64,000 nucleotides of DNA from DASRJJ01 sp050730855. GTDB taxonomy: Bacteria > Patescibacteriota > Saccharimonadia > Saccharimonadales > UBA4665. The notes beneath the pieces are model-generated. The model searched no databases. It worked only from the letters and a program-made list of their open reading frames with translations, and was not told where the DNA came from. How positions within the stretch are numbered: position 1 is the stretch's first letter; each line of letters starts with the position of its first letter. A program made the position numbers and the translations under genes. Below, in pieces: positions 50,784-60,518 of this stretch. The stretch spans positions 1-64,000 of the forward strand of contig JBOHNU010000006.1 in NCBI GenBank assembly GCA_050730855.1, written 5' to 3'.

Positions 50784-51902
50784 GTGGTCTTAAAAAGATA
50801 CCTCAACACGCAAATTCTGGATGGCCTGGACGAAGGGCTGGTAGTTATCCTCTACGGGGCAAGACAGACGGGCAAAACTACGCTTGCCCGACAAATCATG
50901 GACTCCGAACCCGGCAGCCTGTATTTGAACTGCGACGAGCCAGACGTGCGGCTGCGGCTGACAAACAAGTCGAGCACTGAATTGCGGGCGCTGTTTGGCT
51001 CCGCTAAGCTCGTGGTTATCGACGAAGCGCAACGGGTCGAGAACATCGGCCTAACCGCCAAGCTGGTTCACGATACTTTCCCGGAGGTCAAACTACTGTT
51101 GACCGGCTCGTCAAGCATTGATCTTGCGAACACGATCAAAGAACCTCTGACTGGGCGCTCACGGGAACTTACGTTATATCCGCTGGCCGCTTCCGAAGTG
51201 GCCAACGATATCCTGGAGGCGGAGCGGCTGCTCGAAAAGAGCCTTGTTATCGGCGCGTATCCCCAGGCTTGGCAGATGGGTCAAGAAGCGGCAGAAGCGT
51301 ATCTTCGCAATCTTGTAAACAACTACTTGTACCGGGACGCGTTTGCTGCTAAAACCATTTACGATACGACTGTAATCGACCGGCTGCTCCGATTGTTGGC
51401 GTTCCAGGTTGGTAACGAGGTCTCGTACAGCGAAATCGCCGGTAAACTAGAGGTTGCTAAAGAGACTGTCATGCGCTACATCGATCTGTTGGAAAAAGCG
51501 TTCATCATTTTCCGGCTAGGACAGTACCGCAAAAACCAGCGAACTGAGGTCGGTAGGCTGCGCAAGGTGTACTTTTACGACCTTGGGGTGCGTAACGGCC
51601 TGATAGACAACTTTGCCCCCCTGGAACACCGCGACGATACCGGCTCCCTATGGGAAAACTATTGTGTTGTTGAACGAAAAAAATATCTGCAAAAAAACAA
51701 GACTTACGCCCGGCACTATTTCTGGCGCTCGTACACTAGGCAAGAGGTTGACCTTGTTGAAGAGATCGGCCCGAACACCCAGGCCTTCGAATTTAAATAT
51801 AAAGAGGGTAGGACAAAGACACCGCCCGCTTTTTCTACCTCGTATCCAGACGTGCAGTTACGTTTTGTGAGCAAAACCACTGTCGGCGGTTTTCTGTTCT
51901 GA
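50784..51902 (+). CDS. AAA ATPase with DUF4143 domain (cassette inside the secretion locus)
   Basis: 372 residues of the AAA_14/DUF4143 family. Walker A GARQTGKTT (about 25-33), Walker B VVIDEAQRV, sensor LTGSSSIDL, then GAYPQAW, a winged-helix part (EISYSEIAGKLEVAKETVMRYIDLL-like) and a C-terminal nuclease-like DUF4143 fold ending in QEVDLVEE...EFKYKE, which keeps D-x-x(n)-E-x-K of the PD-(D/E)xK type. Function in these proteins is unknown; they are often patchily distributed. The GTG at 50784 is chosen because the in-frame TTG at 50748 is the -35 box itself. Confidence 0.88.
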   Translation: MVLKRYLNTQILDGLDEGLVVILYGARQTGKTTLARQIMDSEPGSLYLNCDEPDVRLRLTNKSSTELRALFGSAKLVVIDEAQRVENIGLTAKLVHDTFPEVKLLLTGSSSIDLANTIKEPLTGRSRELTLYPLAASEVANDILEAERLLEKSLVIGAYPQAWQMGQEAAEAYLRNLVNNYLYRDAFAAKTIYDTTVIDRLLRLLAFQVGNEVSYSEIAGKLEVAKETVMRYIDLLEKAFIIFRLGQYRKNQRTEVGRLRKVYFYDLGVRNGLIDNFAPLEHRDDTGSLWENYCVVERKKYLQKNKTYARHYFWRSYTRQEVDLVEEIGPNTQAFEFKYKEGRTKTPPAFSTSYPDVQLRFVSKTTVGGFLF

Positions 51903-51910
51903 CAGCTGGC

Positions 51911-51939
51911 TTGATACTTCCGGCCGTATCCCCGATACT
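51911..51939 (+). promoter_or_regulatory. New promoter for full-length prgI
   Basis: TTGATA (51911-51916), 17-bp spacer, GATACT (51934-51939), ATG 6 nt later. It lies between the ATPase stop and repeat copy 2, so the cassette supplies its own promoter for the downstream secretion genes. Confidence 0.65.
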
Positions 51940-51942
51940 AGA

Positions 51943-52047
51943 ACCATGGCCACGTACAAAGTAATCCAAGACATCGAAGCAGAGGATAAAATCCTTGGAC
52001 CGTTGACGCTGCGGCAATTTATTTATGCTGGAGTAGCGGCTATTTTG
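51943..52047 (+). repeat. 105-bp direct repeat, copy 2 (prgI 5' end)
   Basis: Second identical copy; here the reading frame continues into the complete prgI gene. Confidence 0.98.
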
Positions 52048-53037
52048 CTGTACCTCTCTTATTTCGTTTCTACTAAGGGGCTGGCTTTTATGATTGTCGT
52101 TTTTTTGCCGCCGGCTGCGCTGTTTATATTTTTCGCTTTCCCGTGGGGTAAGGACCAGCCTACCGAGGTGTGGGCGCTGGCTAAAATCCGGTTTTTGTTT
52201 AAGCCTAGGCGGCGTATTTGGGACCAGAGCGGCGCTAAAGAGTTAGTAACCGTTACCGCGCCAAAGCGCGTGGAGGAAATCACCGCTAACCGACTGTCGC
52301 AGACGGAGGTTAAAAGCCGTTTGCGCGCGCTGGCCGATACTATCGATAGCCGCGGCTGGGTGGTCAAAACCGGTGCTCCGGCGTTTGGCAGCCAGCCGTT
52401 CGGCGCCGCTGCGCAGCCTTCTGACCGGCTGCTAGAGGTAAGCCAGACATCGGCGCAGCCGACTGTTGCCACCGATGTGCAAGATGCCGACGATATATTA
52501 GACGAACGGGCAAACCCGCGGGCGGCGCGGGTTGACTCCATGATCTCGGCCTCTGCCCAGGCTCACCGCCAAAAACTTTTGGACGAGCTAAAACAGCCCG
52601 AACCAGCACCCCCGGCACAGCAAAAGCCGCCAGCGGATTATTGGTTTCTAAACCAGCCGGCGCCGGGCAGCATACCGCGTGGGGCGGCCGCGTTCGGCAC
52701 GCAAGTTGTCGCGCCCGGGGCGGCGGGAGGCGCGCAATCCACCACCTCAAATATTGACGAATCGGCAATTATCCACGAGCTGGAGGAGCACAAAGAGGAA
52801 GGGCCTAACGCCTCGTACTACGGCCACCTAAAGACGATCCAACCCCTTTCGGAGCAGCGCGAGGCGGCCGCCAAAGCAGCGGCCGCAGCCCGGCAAAACC
52901 GGCCAGCTCCGCCGCCCGCGCCGGTGACACCCGCCAACCAGGCTGCTATACTACAACTAGCTCGTAACGACGATTTAAACGTCGCCACTATCGCCCGTGA
53001 GGCCAGCAAGGGCGAAGTCGTCATCAAGCTGCACTAG
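51946..53037 (+). CDS. PrgI family type IV secretion protein
   Basis: 363 residues. The N-terminal about 90 residues are the PrgI domain: two membrane helices (FIYAGVAAILLYLSYFV and GLAFMIVVFLPPAALFIFFAF) and the WALAKIRFLFKPRRRIWDQ basic segment, as in Gram-positive conjugation proteins and VirB3-like partners of VirB4. The following about 270 residues are low-complexity (Ala/Pro/Gln-rich) and probably a cytoplasmic linker. It precedes the VirB4 genes, as expected. Confidence 0.88.
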   Translation: MATYKVIQDIEAEDKILGPLTLRQFIYAGVAAILLYLSYFVSTKGLAFMIVVFLPPAALFIFFAFPWGKDQPTEVWALAKIRFLFKPRRRIWDQSGAKELVTVTAPKRVEEITANRLSQTEVKSRLRALADTIDSRGWVVKTGAPAFGSQPFGAAAQPSDRLLEVSQTSAQPTVATDVQDADDILDERANPRAARVDSMISASAQAHRQKLLDELKQPEPAPPAQQKPPADYWFLNQPAPGSIPRGAAAFGTQVVAPGAAGGAQSTTSNIDESAIIHELEEHKEEGPNASYYGHLKTIQPLSEQREAAAKAAAAARQNRPAPPPAPVTPANQAAILQLARNDDLNVATIAREASKGEVVIKLH

Positions 53038-53067
53038 CCAAAACTAACAGTTACCATTGGGGATATA

Positions 53068-53907
53068 ATGGATCCGCGTTCGCAGAATCAACAACCGGGG
53101 TACGGCCAGGCGGCAGGGGTGCCGCAAGCTCCGCCGCCGCCAGCGGTAGACAGCCGCAATCTGGTTAAGGCTGCGCCCGGCAACCCCAACAGCACCCAAA
53201 ACACGCTGCAAATTGCCGAGATCCGCGACGGGATTGTCATCATGAACGACGGCAGCTTCCGCTCGGTGGTAATGGTTAAATCTATCAATTTCGACCTGAT
53301 GAGCCAGCAAGAGCAGGAGTCGGTAGAATATTCTTACCAAGGCTTTTTAAACTCGCTCTACTTCCCGGTGCAGATATTTGTGCATTCACAAAAAATCGAC
53401 ATGCAGCCGTACATTGCCAAGCTGGACAAGATCCGCTCCGAGCACGACAACATGCTACTGGCCATGCTAATGGAGGACTACATCGGCTTTATTAGTGACA
53501 TCAGCCTGCAAGCCAATATTATGGACAAAAAGTTCTACGTGGTGGTGCCGTTTTCCCCGCATGTTGACGTGCAAAAAGCGATAACCCAAAGCAAAAACTT
53601 TGTAACCGGCCTTTTGGGAATGTTTGGCAACAAAGACCAGCACGTGGTTGTAAACGAAGACGACCTGGTAAAAGCCAAGACTGAGCTGCGCAACCGCGTG
53701 CAGGCGGTGCTGCAAGGGCTGATGCAGAGCGGCGTACAAGGGCTGCCACTGGACACTCAGGAGCTAATAGAACTGTACTACGACACCTACAACCCTGACA
53801 CCGCCACCCGCCAGCAGCTAAAAAACTTTAACGACCTCACTGCCGATGTGGTTACCAAGGGGCAGGGCGCCGCGCCGCAACCCGACCTGCAAGGGAGCTT
53901 GCAGTAA
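53068..53907 (+). CDS. VirB4/TraC N-terminal domain protein (split VirB4)
   Basis: 279 residues. After a Pro/Gln-rich start, about 45-230 matches the N-terminal half of VirB4-type proteins (EIRDGIVIMNDGSFRSVVMVKSINFDLMSQQEQESVEYSYQGFLNSL, YPVQIFVHSQKID-like). No ATPase motifs. The stop overlaps the next start (TAATG), so the two halves are made in a 1:1-like coupled way. GGGGA lies before the ATG. Confidence 0.8.
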   Translation: MDPRSQNQQPGYGQAAGVPQAPPPPAVDSRNLVKAAPGNPNSTQNTLQIAEIRDGIVIMNDGSFRSVVMVKSINFDLMSQQEQESVEYSYQGFLNSLYFPVQIFVHSQKIDMQPYIAKLDKIRSEHDNMLLAMLMEDYIGFISDISLQANIMDKKFYVVVPFSPHVDVQKAITQSKNFVTGLLGMFGNKDQHVVVNEDDLVKAKTELRNRVQAVLQGLMQSGVQGLPLDTQELIELYYDTYNPDTATRQQLKNFNDLTADVVTKGQGAAPQPDLQGSLQ

Positions 53908-55820
53908 TGGCCAAAAGACTCGACCCGGTCGCAATCGCCCAAGCCCAGCAAATGCGCGAGCAGCAAGAGGTTCACACCGCCTTCCAAAAAGGTATTACCG
54001 CCCTGCGCGACTTCATCGCGCCCAGCTCCATGGAGCTAAACCCGGCTTACTTCCGGCTCGGAACCCGCCTGGCACGCACCTACTATGTCTACGGCTATCC
54101 GCGCCAACTGTACACCGGCTGGGTGGCGCCGCTTATCAACCTGGACGAAATAATGGACATCTCGATCTTTATTTATCCGGTGGAAAGCCAAGTGGTGTTG
54201 GAAAACCTGCGCAAAAAGGTAACGCAGCTGGAGGCCGGTATTCAAATTGCCTCCGAAAAAGGCAAAGTGCGTGACCCGGGCATGCAGGCCGCCATACAGG
54301 ACGCCGAAGAAATGCGCGACAAACTACAGGTAGGCGAGGAGCGTTTCTTCCGCTTTGGCTTTTACTTTACCATCTACGCCGACAGCATGGAGGAGCTGGA
54401 GTTTGTCAGCCACAAAGTAGAGAGCTTGCTCGGCCAGCAGCTGGTGTACTCCAAGCCGGCCAGCAGCCAGCAAGAGCAGGGCTTAAACAGCACCGTGCCG
54501 CAGTTTACCGACCAACTGCAAATCCGCCGCAATATGAGCACCGGCGCTATTTCTACCAGCTTTCCGTTTACGTCCGCCGACCTCACGCAAGAAAACGGCA
54601 TTTTATACGGCATTAACATGCACAACTCCGGCCTGGTTATCTTTGACCGATTTTCCTTGGAAAACGGCAACTCTGTGGTGTTTGCCAAATCCGGCGCCGG
54701 TAAAAGCTTTACCGTTAAGCTCGAGGCACTGCGCAGCATGATGATGGGCACCGAAATTATAATTGTCGACCCGGAAAACGAATACGAGCGCATGGCCGAC
54801 GCCGTAGGCGGCGCTTACGTTCGCCTCAGCCTCAACTCATCCACGCGCATCAACCCCTTCGACCTGCCAAAAGTTACCGACAGCGAAGACGCCGATAACG
54901 CGCTGCGTTCCAACCTCATAACCCTGCACGGGCTGTTGCGTTTGATGATGGGCGGCGCCCAGGCCCAGATTCAGGGCGGGCAGCAGGTTATAGCACCGGC
55001 ACTAACGCCGGTGGAAGAATCCGACCTCGACGCCGCGCTCATCGAAACTTACGGCAAAGCCGGCATCACCAACGACCCACTGACCCACCAAGGCTTGCCG
55101 CCGACCATCGCCGACTTATACGACACTTTGCTGCACATGGGCGGCACTGGTCCGCAGCTGGCACAGCGCCTGCGCAAATACACCAGCGGCACATTTGCCG
55201 GCATCTTCAGCCAGCAGAGCAACATCGACATCAACAACCCGATGGTGGTGTTTAACATCCGCGACCTCGAAGACGAGCTGCGCCCGGTGGCCATGTACAT
55301 CGTGCTCAACTACATCTGGAACAGAACCAAAACCGACCGTAAGCGGCGAATGCTGGTAATCGACGAAGCCTGGCAGCTCATGAAGTACGAGGATTCGGCC
55401 AACTTTATGTTTAGCATGGCCAAGCGTGCGCGCAAGTACAACCTGGGGATAACTACCATAACGCAGGACGTGGAAGACTTTATGGGCAGCCGCATGGGGC
55501 GGGCGATTGTGGCCAACGCCAGTATGCAGTTTTTGCTAAAACAATCGACATCCGCTGTTGACGTGCTGGCCGACGTGTTTAAGCTGACAACCGAGGAAAA
55601 AAAGCGCCTCAGCCAGTTCCCGGTAGGCCAGGGTCTGTTCTTTGCCGGCCAAAACCACGTGCACATCCAGGTAGTAGCCAGCCAGACAGAAACCACGCTT
55701 ATTACCACCACTCCAACCCCTGGCCAGCCCACTCCCGTGCCCGTGTCGGCAGCTCCGAACGAAATAACTCAACCCCAAGGCACTATAGATTTGAACCGTC
55801 CACGAACCTTGGGAGCGTAG
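53907..55820 (+). CDS. virB4: VirB4-type secretion ATPase
   Basis: 637 residues. A VirB4 N-terminal segment is followed by the motor domain: Walker A FAKSGAGKSFT (about 262-272), a DPENEYERMADA segment, Walker B RRMLVIDEAWQLMKYED (about 480-496), then TITQDVEDF and the C-terminal arginine-finger region. It energises pilus assembly or transport at the inner membrane. The C-terminus is a Pro/Thr-rich tail. Spacing of 6 bp to the M23 gene. Confidence 0.95.
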   Translation: MAKRLDPVAIAQAQQMREQQEVHTAFQKGITALRDFIAPSSMELNPAYFRLGTRLARTYYVYGYPRQLYTGWVAPLINLDEIMDISIFIYPVESQVVLENLRKKVTQLEAGIQIASEKGKVRDPGMQAAIQDAEEMRDKLQVGEERFFRFGFYFTIYADSMEELEFVSHKVESLLGQQLVYSKPASSQQEQGLNSTVPQFTDQLQIRRNMSTGAISTSFPFTSADLTQENGILYGINMHNSGLVIFDRFSLENGNSVVFAKSGAGKSFTVKLEALRSMMMGTEIIIVDPENEYERMADAVGGAYVRLSLNSSTRINPFDLPKVTDSEDADNALRSNLITLHGLLRLMMGGAQAQIQGGQQVIAPALTPVEESDLDAALIETYGKAGITNDPLTHQGLPPTIADLYDTLLHMGGTGPQLAQRLRKYTSGTFAGIFSQQSNIDINNPMVVFNIRDLEDELRPVAMYIVLNYIWNRTKTDRKRRMLVIDEAWQLMKYEDSANFMFSMAKRARKYNLGITTITQDVEDFMGSRMGRAIVANASMQFLLKQSTSAVDVLADVFKLTTEEKKRLSQFPVGQGLFFAGQNHVHIQVVASQTETTLITTTPTPGQPTPVPVSAAPNEITQPQGTIDLNRPRTLGA

Positions 55821-55826
55821 CGGTAA

Positions 55827-58800
55827 ATGGCCAATAAAATATACGACGACCAGAAGCAGGGCGCTAAAGAAGACTTCGATGCTCTGATGGGGCGAAACTT
55901 CAAGCCCGGCGAAGAAGACCAAATGGAAGCCGCCGCCCGCGAAGGCACCAAGACTGACCTCAAAGCCGCCGAGGAAAAACCTGCCGAGCCGGCAAATCAA
56001 CCTGCCCGCACCGAAAAACCAGAACTCGCCGGAGCCGAACAGGAGTCAGGACTGTACAACCCTGCCGAAACAAAGAAAAAGAGCAAGTTCCGCATGACAA
56101 AAAAGAAGGGAATCATTACCTTCGCAGTCGGCGGAGTTTCCGTTAGCATAATTGCCGGGCTAATCAGCCTTAGCTCTCTACTACTCCCAAGCTTGTCGTT
56201 TAACATGGACAACAACCGCCTGGCTCGGTTTACTCGCAACCTGATGGTTAACACGGACACCATCACTAAGCTTAAACTTTCTCTAGACAGCACCGGGGAT
56301 GCACAATACAGGGATGCCCTAAGGCAATTTGGCGGCGACCTTGACGGGAATAGTCTATGGGCAAAAGTTAATCGTCTGCGGCCGGAAAAGGTCGCCGAAC
56401 GCCTACTTCTGGATGTGCAGTTCGGTTATACTGACAAACAATTCGTCACCGTTGACGGCAAAACCCTCACCCGCCGCAAAGTCTCGTCAATAACCTATCA
56501 GACCCCCGATGGCCCCGTGACTGTAAATATTCCCGAGCACAGCACAAGTTTTACAGATAAGATCCGTCACCCAATTAGCCATATAAATTCGTTTATCGAT
56601 TACCGGAAACAAACCAGGGGTCTGGTAAATAACCTCTTGGATGAAGCTACTCCGGATACCTCCCGGCTTACCAGGCTCTTTCAAGCGATTGCAGTCAAGG
56701 GGAAAGCAGCTTCTATTCTAAGAACAAACTTGGATATTGTAACTTGGCGGTGGCTAAAGTCAGAGGTAGATAAAGCTAACCGCGAAGGCGTGGAGGGCGA
56801 CCCTACCACCGAAGAAATACAAAGATCATACAGCCAAACCTCGGGGGATGGACAGCGACCGCTTGTAGCCGCCTCGGGCGATGCCGACGCCACTAAAGCC
56901 GCCGTAGACACTGCCGCGTGCTTTAAGGACGCCGCCTGTACCGAACAAGCCGTGCAGCAAGGCGATACTATCGCACCCCAGGCCAGGGCCGACCTGGATA
57001 ATCGCTTCGACCCAAATAACATCAGCAACGCAGTTGCGGGCGTAGCGACAACAGTAAGTTCCATTGTGGAAATAGGCAACCTAGCCTGCAAAATGCACCA
57101 GGCGAGTATTATGTCCTCCGGCGATATTATAAACGCCAACACGGGTATGGCCTTGGCGAGCTACGCGTCTTTAAGCGCCGCCGGCGCACAGATGGTTTAT
57201 ACAGGGCTTTTCCCGGGTGACGACCGAGTAAATACTGAAATGTTGGGGGGCTACAACAACCAGATAAACGGAGACGTGGGGTCTACCGAAGCCGGCGGCG
57301 CCGGCCGTTCCAACATCATGAAGATCGCCAGCGGCGAGCCGTACGACACAGCTGACTCGCTGAGTCCGCAGGCCTCGGGTGTCGGCATATTTGCAACTAA
57401 TCCGTTTAATTTCCTGCCCGGGGAGATGGATACAGCTTTTCTAGCTTTGCTGGGAGACCCAGACGCCTTGCACGCATTCCCGGGGATTGGCACAATACTG
57501 GCACTTAACAACAAAAACTTTTGCGATGTCGCCACTAATCCAACAGTACAGGTAGTGACGGCCGTTGTTGAGCTGGGTGTTGCACTTATCCCTGGTGTTG
57601 GCCAGGCAATAAAGGGTGCCGGTACGGCAATTTCTAAGGTTGCGGTATGGGCTGTTACCAAGCAGGTTTCAAAAACCATCGGCAGGCAGTTTACCCTGCG
57701 TAACCTGGCCGAATCCGGCGCATACTTTGCGGCCGACAATATAATCAGCATGATCGCCATGGCACACGCCGTGCAGCGCATGGGCGGCCTTTTTAACGGC
57801 GCGGCACTGGGCGAAGTATACTTAAACCAGGTTGACTCCGGCGGCGAAACAATGGGTCAGGAGCTTTCGCGCGCCTACGGCGGGCGGCCTCTAACCGCAC
57901 AAGACTACGTCGCTACCGAAACCACCGATAACGAGTTCCGTGTGGCCGCGCTGCAAAGCCAAAGCCCCTACCAGCGCTATTTTGCCGTAACCAACCCCGG
58001 GTCGTTAACAAATAGGCTGGCCGTGTCCGGGTCGTCCACGGCGCTGTCGCTAGACCTCCAAAGCATGGTCGGAAATCTTTCTGCCACGGCCGCGAGCCTG
58101 CTTAACCCCGCCCGTTTACTCGGCTGGTTTGGCTCCATCGGAAACAAAACGTGGGCGCAGGGCGAAGAACCCTCCAGCGAAGTATTAACCAGAGACTACG
58201 GCATCACTCAGTTCGGCTGGACCGAAGACGAACTAGAAGCCACGATATCCAACCCTGAATACTCACCGCTTATTAACGAGAAAGAATTGGACGACAGCGG
58301 CCAAAGGGGAGCTATTGCCGAAAAGTATGGCCGTTGCTTTGATCAAAATGTACAAATAGGCGATATGTTAGCCGGAAATCCAGAGTCTGGACAAATCTTC
58401 AGTATACTTAAAGGCGACCTCTCCGGCGCCTACGACAAAGTACCCTCTATATTCCGCGACAACGATGCCAACGTCATCCCCAACGCCGGCTTGTGCGCAC
58501 CAAACAACTTGGGTGACACCGTACCCAACGACGGCAAACTTACATTCCAAAGCGCCGAGACGCAGCTGGTGTATCGATACCGAGTCTCTTTAATGAACCA
58601 CCAAACAGTCGACCAAATGCTCGAAATCCAAGATCCCGAACCCGACACAACCGTCGGAGGGACGAGTAATCCTGTGACAGCCGAGGGCTATTCGTTCCCA
58701 CTAGACCCTAAAAAGAACTACACAAACATCCCTTGCTACGATATATCTTGCCACCACGACGGCTCCCCAGCCTATGACTTCGGCGACACCGGGAACGCAC

Positions 58801-59195
58801 AGGTGTATGCGATCTCTAGCGGCACTATTATCAATGTCAACCCGTATCCTGGCAGTTCTCCGGTGCCTGGCTGCTACTCTATCCAGTTCCACTCTGACGA
58901 CACTTTCTACTATTGGTATGGCCATCTACAAAATCCTAAGGTTAGGCCAGGGGATCGGGTTTCTGCAGGCCAACAAATAGCCCAAGTTGCCAGAGATGAA
59001 CTTGGCCCGCGTTGTCACGGTCGAAGCGATGGCGATGAACCGTTTGCACACCTGCACATAGACCGGGGCTGCATTATTAATGGTGTACCTCAGCCGGGTG
59101 GCCGAGGTCCGGATTCATCAAGCGGTGAATGTCGCGACCCTAGATTCGTACCTTTCCTTACCAACCTTTGGCTAGAACAAAACAGAGGTTCATGA
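55827..59195 (+). CDS. Giant membrane-anchored M23 peptidase
   Basis: 1122 residues. A cytoplasmic N-terminus of about 90 residues (acidic/basic, KKKSKFRMTKKKG) is followed by one membrane helix (about 95-117, FAVGGVSVSIIAGLISLSSLLLP). A long outer region holds a hydrophobic Gly/Ala segment near 575-605. The C-terminal about 170 residues form an M23 (LytM/lysostaphin) zinc peptidase: HHDGSPAYD (His977, Asp984) and HLHID (His1075, His1077). It cuts peptide cross-bridges; VirB1-like activity for wall passage is likely. 1 bp from the next gene. Confidence 0.88.
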   Translation: MANKIYDDQKQGAKEDFDALMGRNFKPGEEDQMEAAAREGTKTDLKAAEEKPAEPANQPARTEKPELAGAEQESGLYNPAETKKKSKFRMTKKKGIITFAVGGVSVSIIAGLISLSSLLLPSLSFNMDNNRLARFTRNLMVNTDTITKLKLSLDSTGDAQYRDALRQFGGDLDGNSLWAKVNRLRPEKVAERLLLDVQFGYTDKQFVTVDGKTLTRRKVSSITYQTPDGPVTVNIPEHSTSFTDKIRHPISHINSFIDYRKQTRGLVNNLLDEATPDTSRLTRLFQAIAVKGKAASILRTNLDIVTWRWLKSEVDKANREGVEGDPTTEEIQRSYSQTSGDGQRPLVAASGDADATKAAVDTAACFKDAACTEQAVQQGDTIAPQARADLDNRFDPNNISNAVAGVATTVSSIVEIGNLACKMHQASIMSSGDIINANTGMALASYASLSAAGAQMVYTGLFPGDDRVNTEMLGGYNNQINGDVGSTEAGGAGRSNIMKIASGEPYDTADSLSPQASGVGIFATNPFNFLPGEMDTAFLALLGDPDALHAFPGIGTILALNNKNFCDVATNPTVQVVTAVVELGVALIPGVGQAIKGAGTAISKVAVWAVTKQVSKTIGRQFTLRNLAESGAYFAADNIISMIAMAHAVQRMGGLFNGAALGEVYLNQVDSGGETMGQELSRAYGGRPLTAQDYVATETTDNEFRVAALQSQSPYQRYFAVTNPGSLTNRLAVSGSSTALSLDLQSMVGNLSATAASLLNPARLLGWFGSIGNKTWAQGEEPSSEVLTRDYGITQFGWTEDELEATISNPEYSPLINEKELDDSGQRGAIAEKYGRCFDQNVQIGDMLAGNPESGQIFSILKGDLSGAYDKVPSIFRDNDANVIPNAGLCAPNNLGDTVPNDGKLTFQSAETQLVYRYRVSLMNHQTVDQMLEIQDPEPDTTVGGTSNPVTAEGYSFPLDPKKNYTNIPCYDISCHHDGSPAYDFGDTGNAQVYAISSGTIINVNPYPGSSPVPGCYSIQFHSDDTFYYWYGHLQNPKVRPGDRVSAGQQIAQVARDELGPRCHGRSDGDEPFAHLHIDRGCIINGVPQPGGRGPDSSSGECRDPRFVPFLTNLWLEQNRGS

Positions 59196-59196
59196 A

Positions 59197-60513
59197 ATGT
59201 TTGTCAAACACGTAATAAAATTAGGTAAACGATTAGTCCTGTTTATTATGCTGGCTATTCTATTGTGTGCGGGCTCTCAGCAAACAACTGTAGCGCTTAC
59301 GGAATCTGGCTTGCAAAGCATAATCTTAGGCTACCCACATTACGATCCGACCGAAACTGGCATATGTAGCGCCGAACTAGATGACGGCACACGCTATGGG
59401 ACTGCCTGGGCGTTCTTTACGGGGCAAAAGGGTCTTTCCGATGAAGCGACAGCAGGTATTATGGGTAATCTGGAAGCCGAATCAGGGATCGACCCACATA
59501 ACATGCAGAACACCGCGCCTTTGCCAGACGGGCCAGAATTACCCACTGAACCGGGGCCGGACGGTAACCCAGTTCCCGCGAGCGAGGTCCGCGGTAAATA
59601 CGGCTATGGAATCGCTCAGTGGACTTCGGCCGGTCGCCAACAGAACCTCATAAACTACGCTCGCGAAACCATGCGATCTACTGGTGACATGAATCTACAA
59701 TTAGACTTTCTATGGAAAGAATTAAACGAGAACTATTCTGGTGTGTTGGCCGAGCTGCAAACACCTGGCGTAACTATAGACCGCGCATCTTATGTGTTTT
59801 TATCTGAATTCGAGATACCATTGCCGTTTACCGACGCAGGCACCGAGGAGCAGCGCGCCGCCGAAGCGGCCAACCGTCTGTCTAAGGCGCAAAATATATA
59901 CGACAGATTTAAGGGCCAAGTAGCAGCACCGGGTGCGCCTTTGTGTGCGGTAGGCGGCCAGATCGACCTAGAGAGCACGGATACAACCCACATTCTTTGC
60001 ACTAATGGTACTGAGGACGCGGGTGCAGCCGACGGTTACCGCAAAGGTAAACTCATCAAGATACGTCTTTGCCGGGTTGGAGGCACTCTTGTCAATTCCC
60101 AGTTAGCCGGCTCGATCAAACAGATGCTGGATGACAGCGCAGCGGCGGGCGTGCCTCTATCTATTAACGGTTCCTTCCGAAGTATGGAGGGTCAGATAAG
60201 GGTGTACCGGTCTTGGTGCGAGAGGGGCGGGATCACTCCAACACCCCCGCCTTATCCAAGACCATTAAATGAGTACAACCGCTGTCCAGGGGCGGCACCG
60301 CCTGGATATTCCAACCACCAACAAGGTCTTGCCCTAGACCTCGAGTGTAACGGCAGTGTAATAACCAGGTATTATCCACAGGCCAAGAATGATCCTTGCT
60401 TTAAGTGGCTACTTAGCAATGCGGTACGCTACAATCTATATGAGTTTGGTAAAGGTGAAAACCGCGATAGTGTGGGGTATGAGGCTTGGCACTGGTCGGT
60501 GGATGGGGGATAG
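59197..60513 (+). CDS. Lysozyme-like plus VanY carboxypeptidase fusion
   Basis: 438 residues, secreted (signal segment VLFIMLAILLCAGSQQTTVA). About 65-220 fits a phage-tail-type lysozyme domain (GLSDEATAGIMGNLEAESGIDP, then GYGIAQWTSAGRQQNLI). About 290-438 is a VanY/D-Ala-D-Ala carboxypeptidase: SINGSFRSMEGQIRVYRSWC, SNHQQGLALDLE (SxHxxGxAxD with N-H-Q-Q-G) and EAWHW. It could cut both glycan and stem peptides of self or host wall. Directly downstream of the M23 gene (TGA-A-ATG). Confidence 0.85.
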   Translation: MFVKHVIKLGKRLVLFIMLAILLCAGSQQTTVALTESGLQSIILGYPHYDPTETGICSAELDDGTRYGTAWAFFTGQKGLSDEATAGIMGNLEAESGIDPHNMQNTAPLPDGPELPTEPGPDGNPVPASEVRGKYGYGIAQWTSAGRQQNLINYARETMRSTGDMNLQLDFLWKELNENYSGVLAELQTPGVTIDRASYVFLSEFEIPLPFTDAGTEEQRAAEAANRLSKAQNIYDRFKGQVAAPGAPLCAVGGQIDLESTDTTHILCTNGTEDAGAADGYRKGKLIKIRLCRVGGTLVNSQLAGSIKQMLDDSAAAGVPLSINGSFRSMEGQIRVYRSWCERGGITPTPPPYPRPLNEYNRCPGAAPPGYSNHQQGLALDLECNGSVITRYYPQAKNDPCFKWLLSNAVRYNLYEFGKGENRDSVGYEAWHWSVDGG

Positions 60514-60518
60514 AAAAT

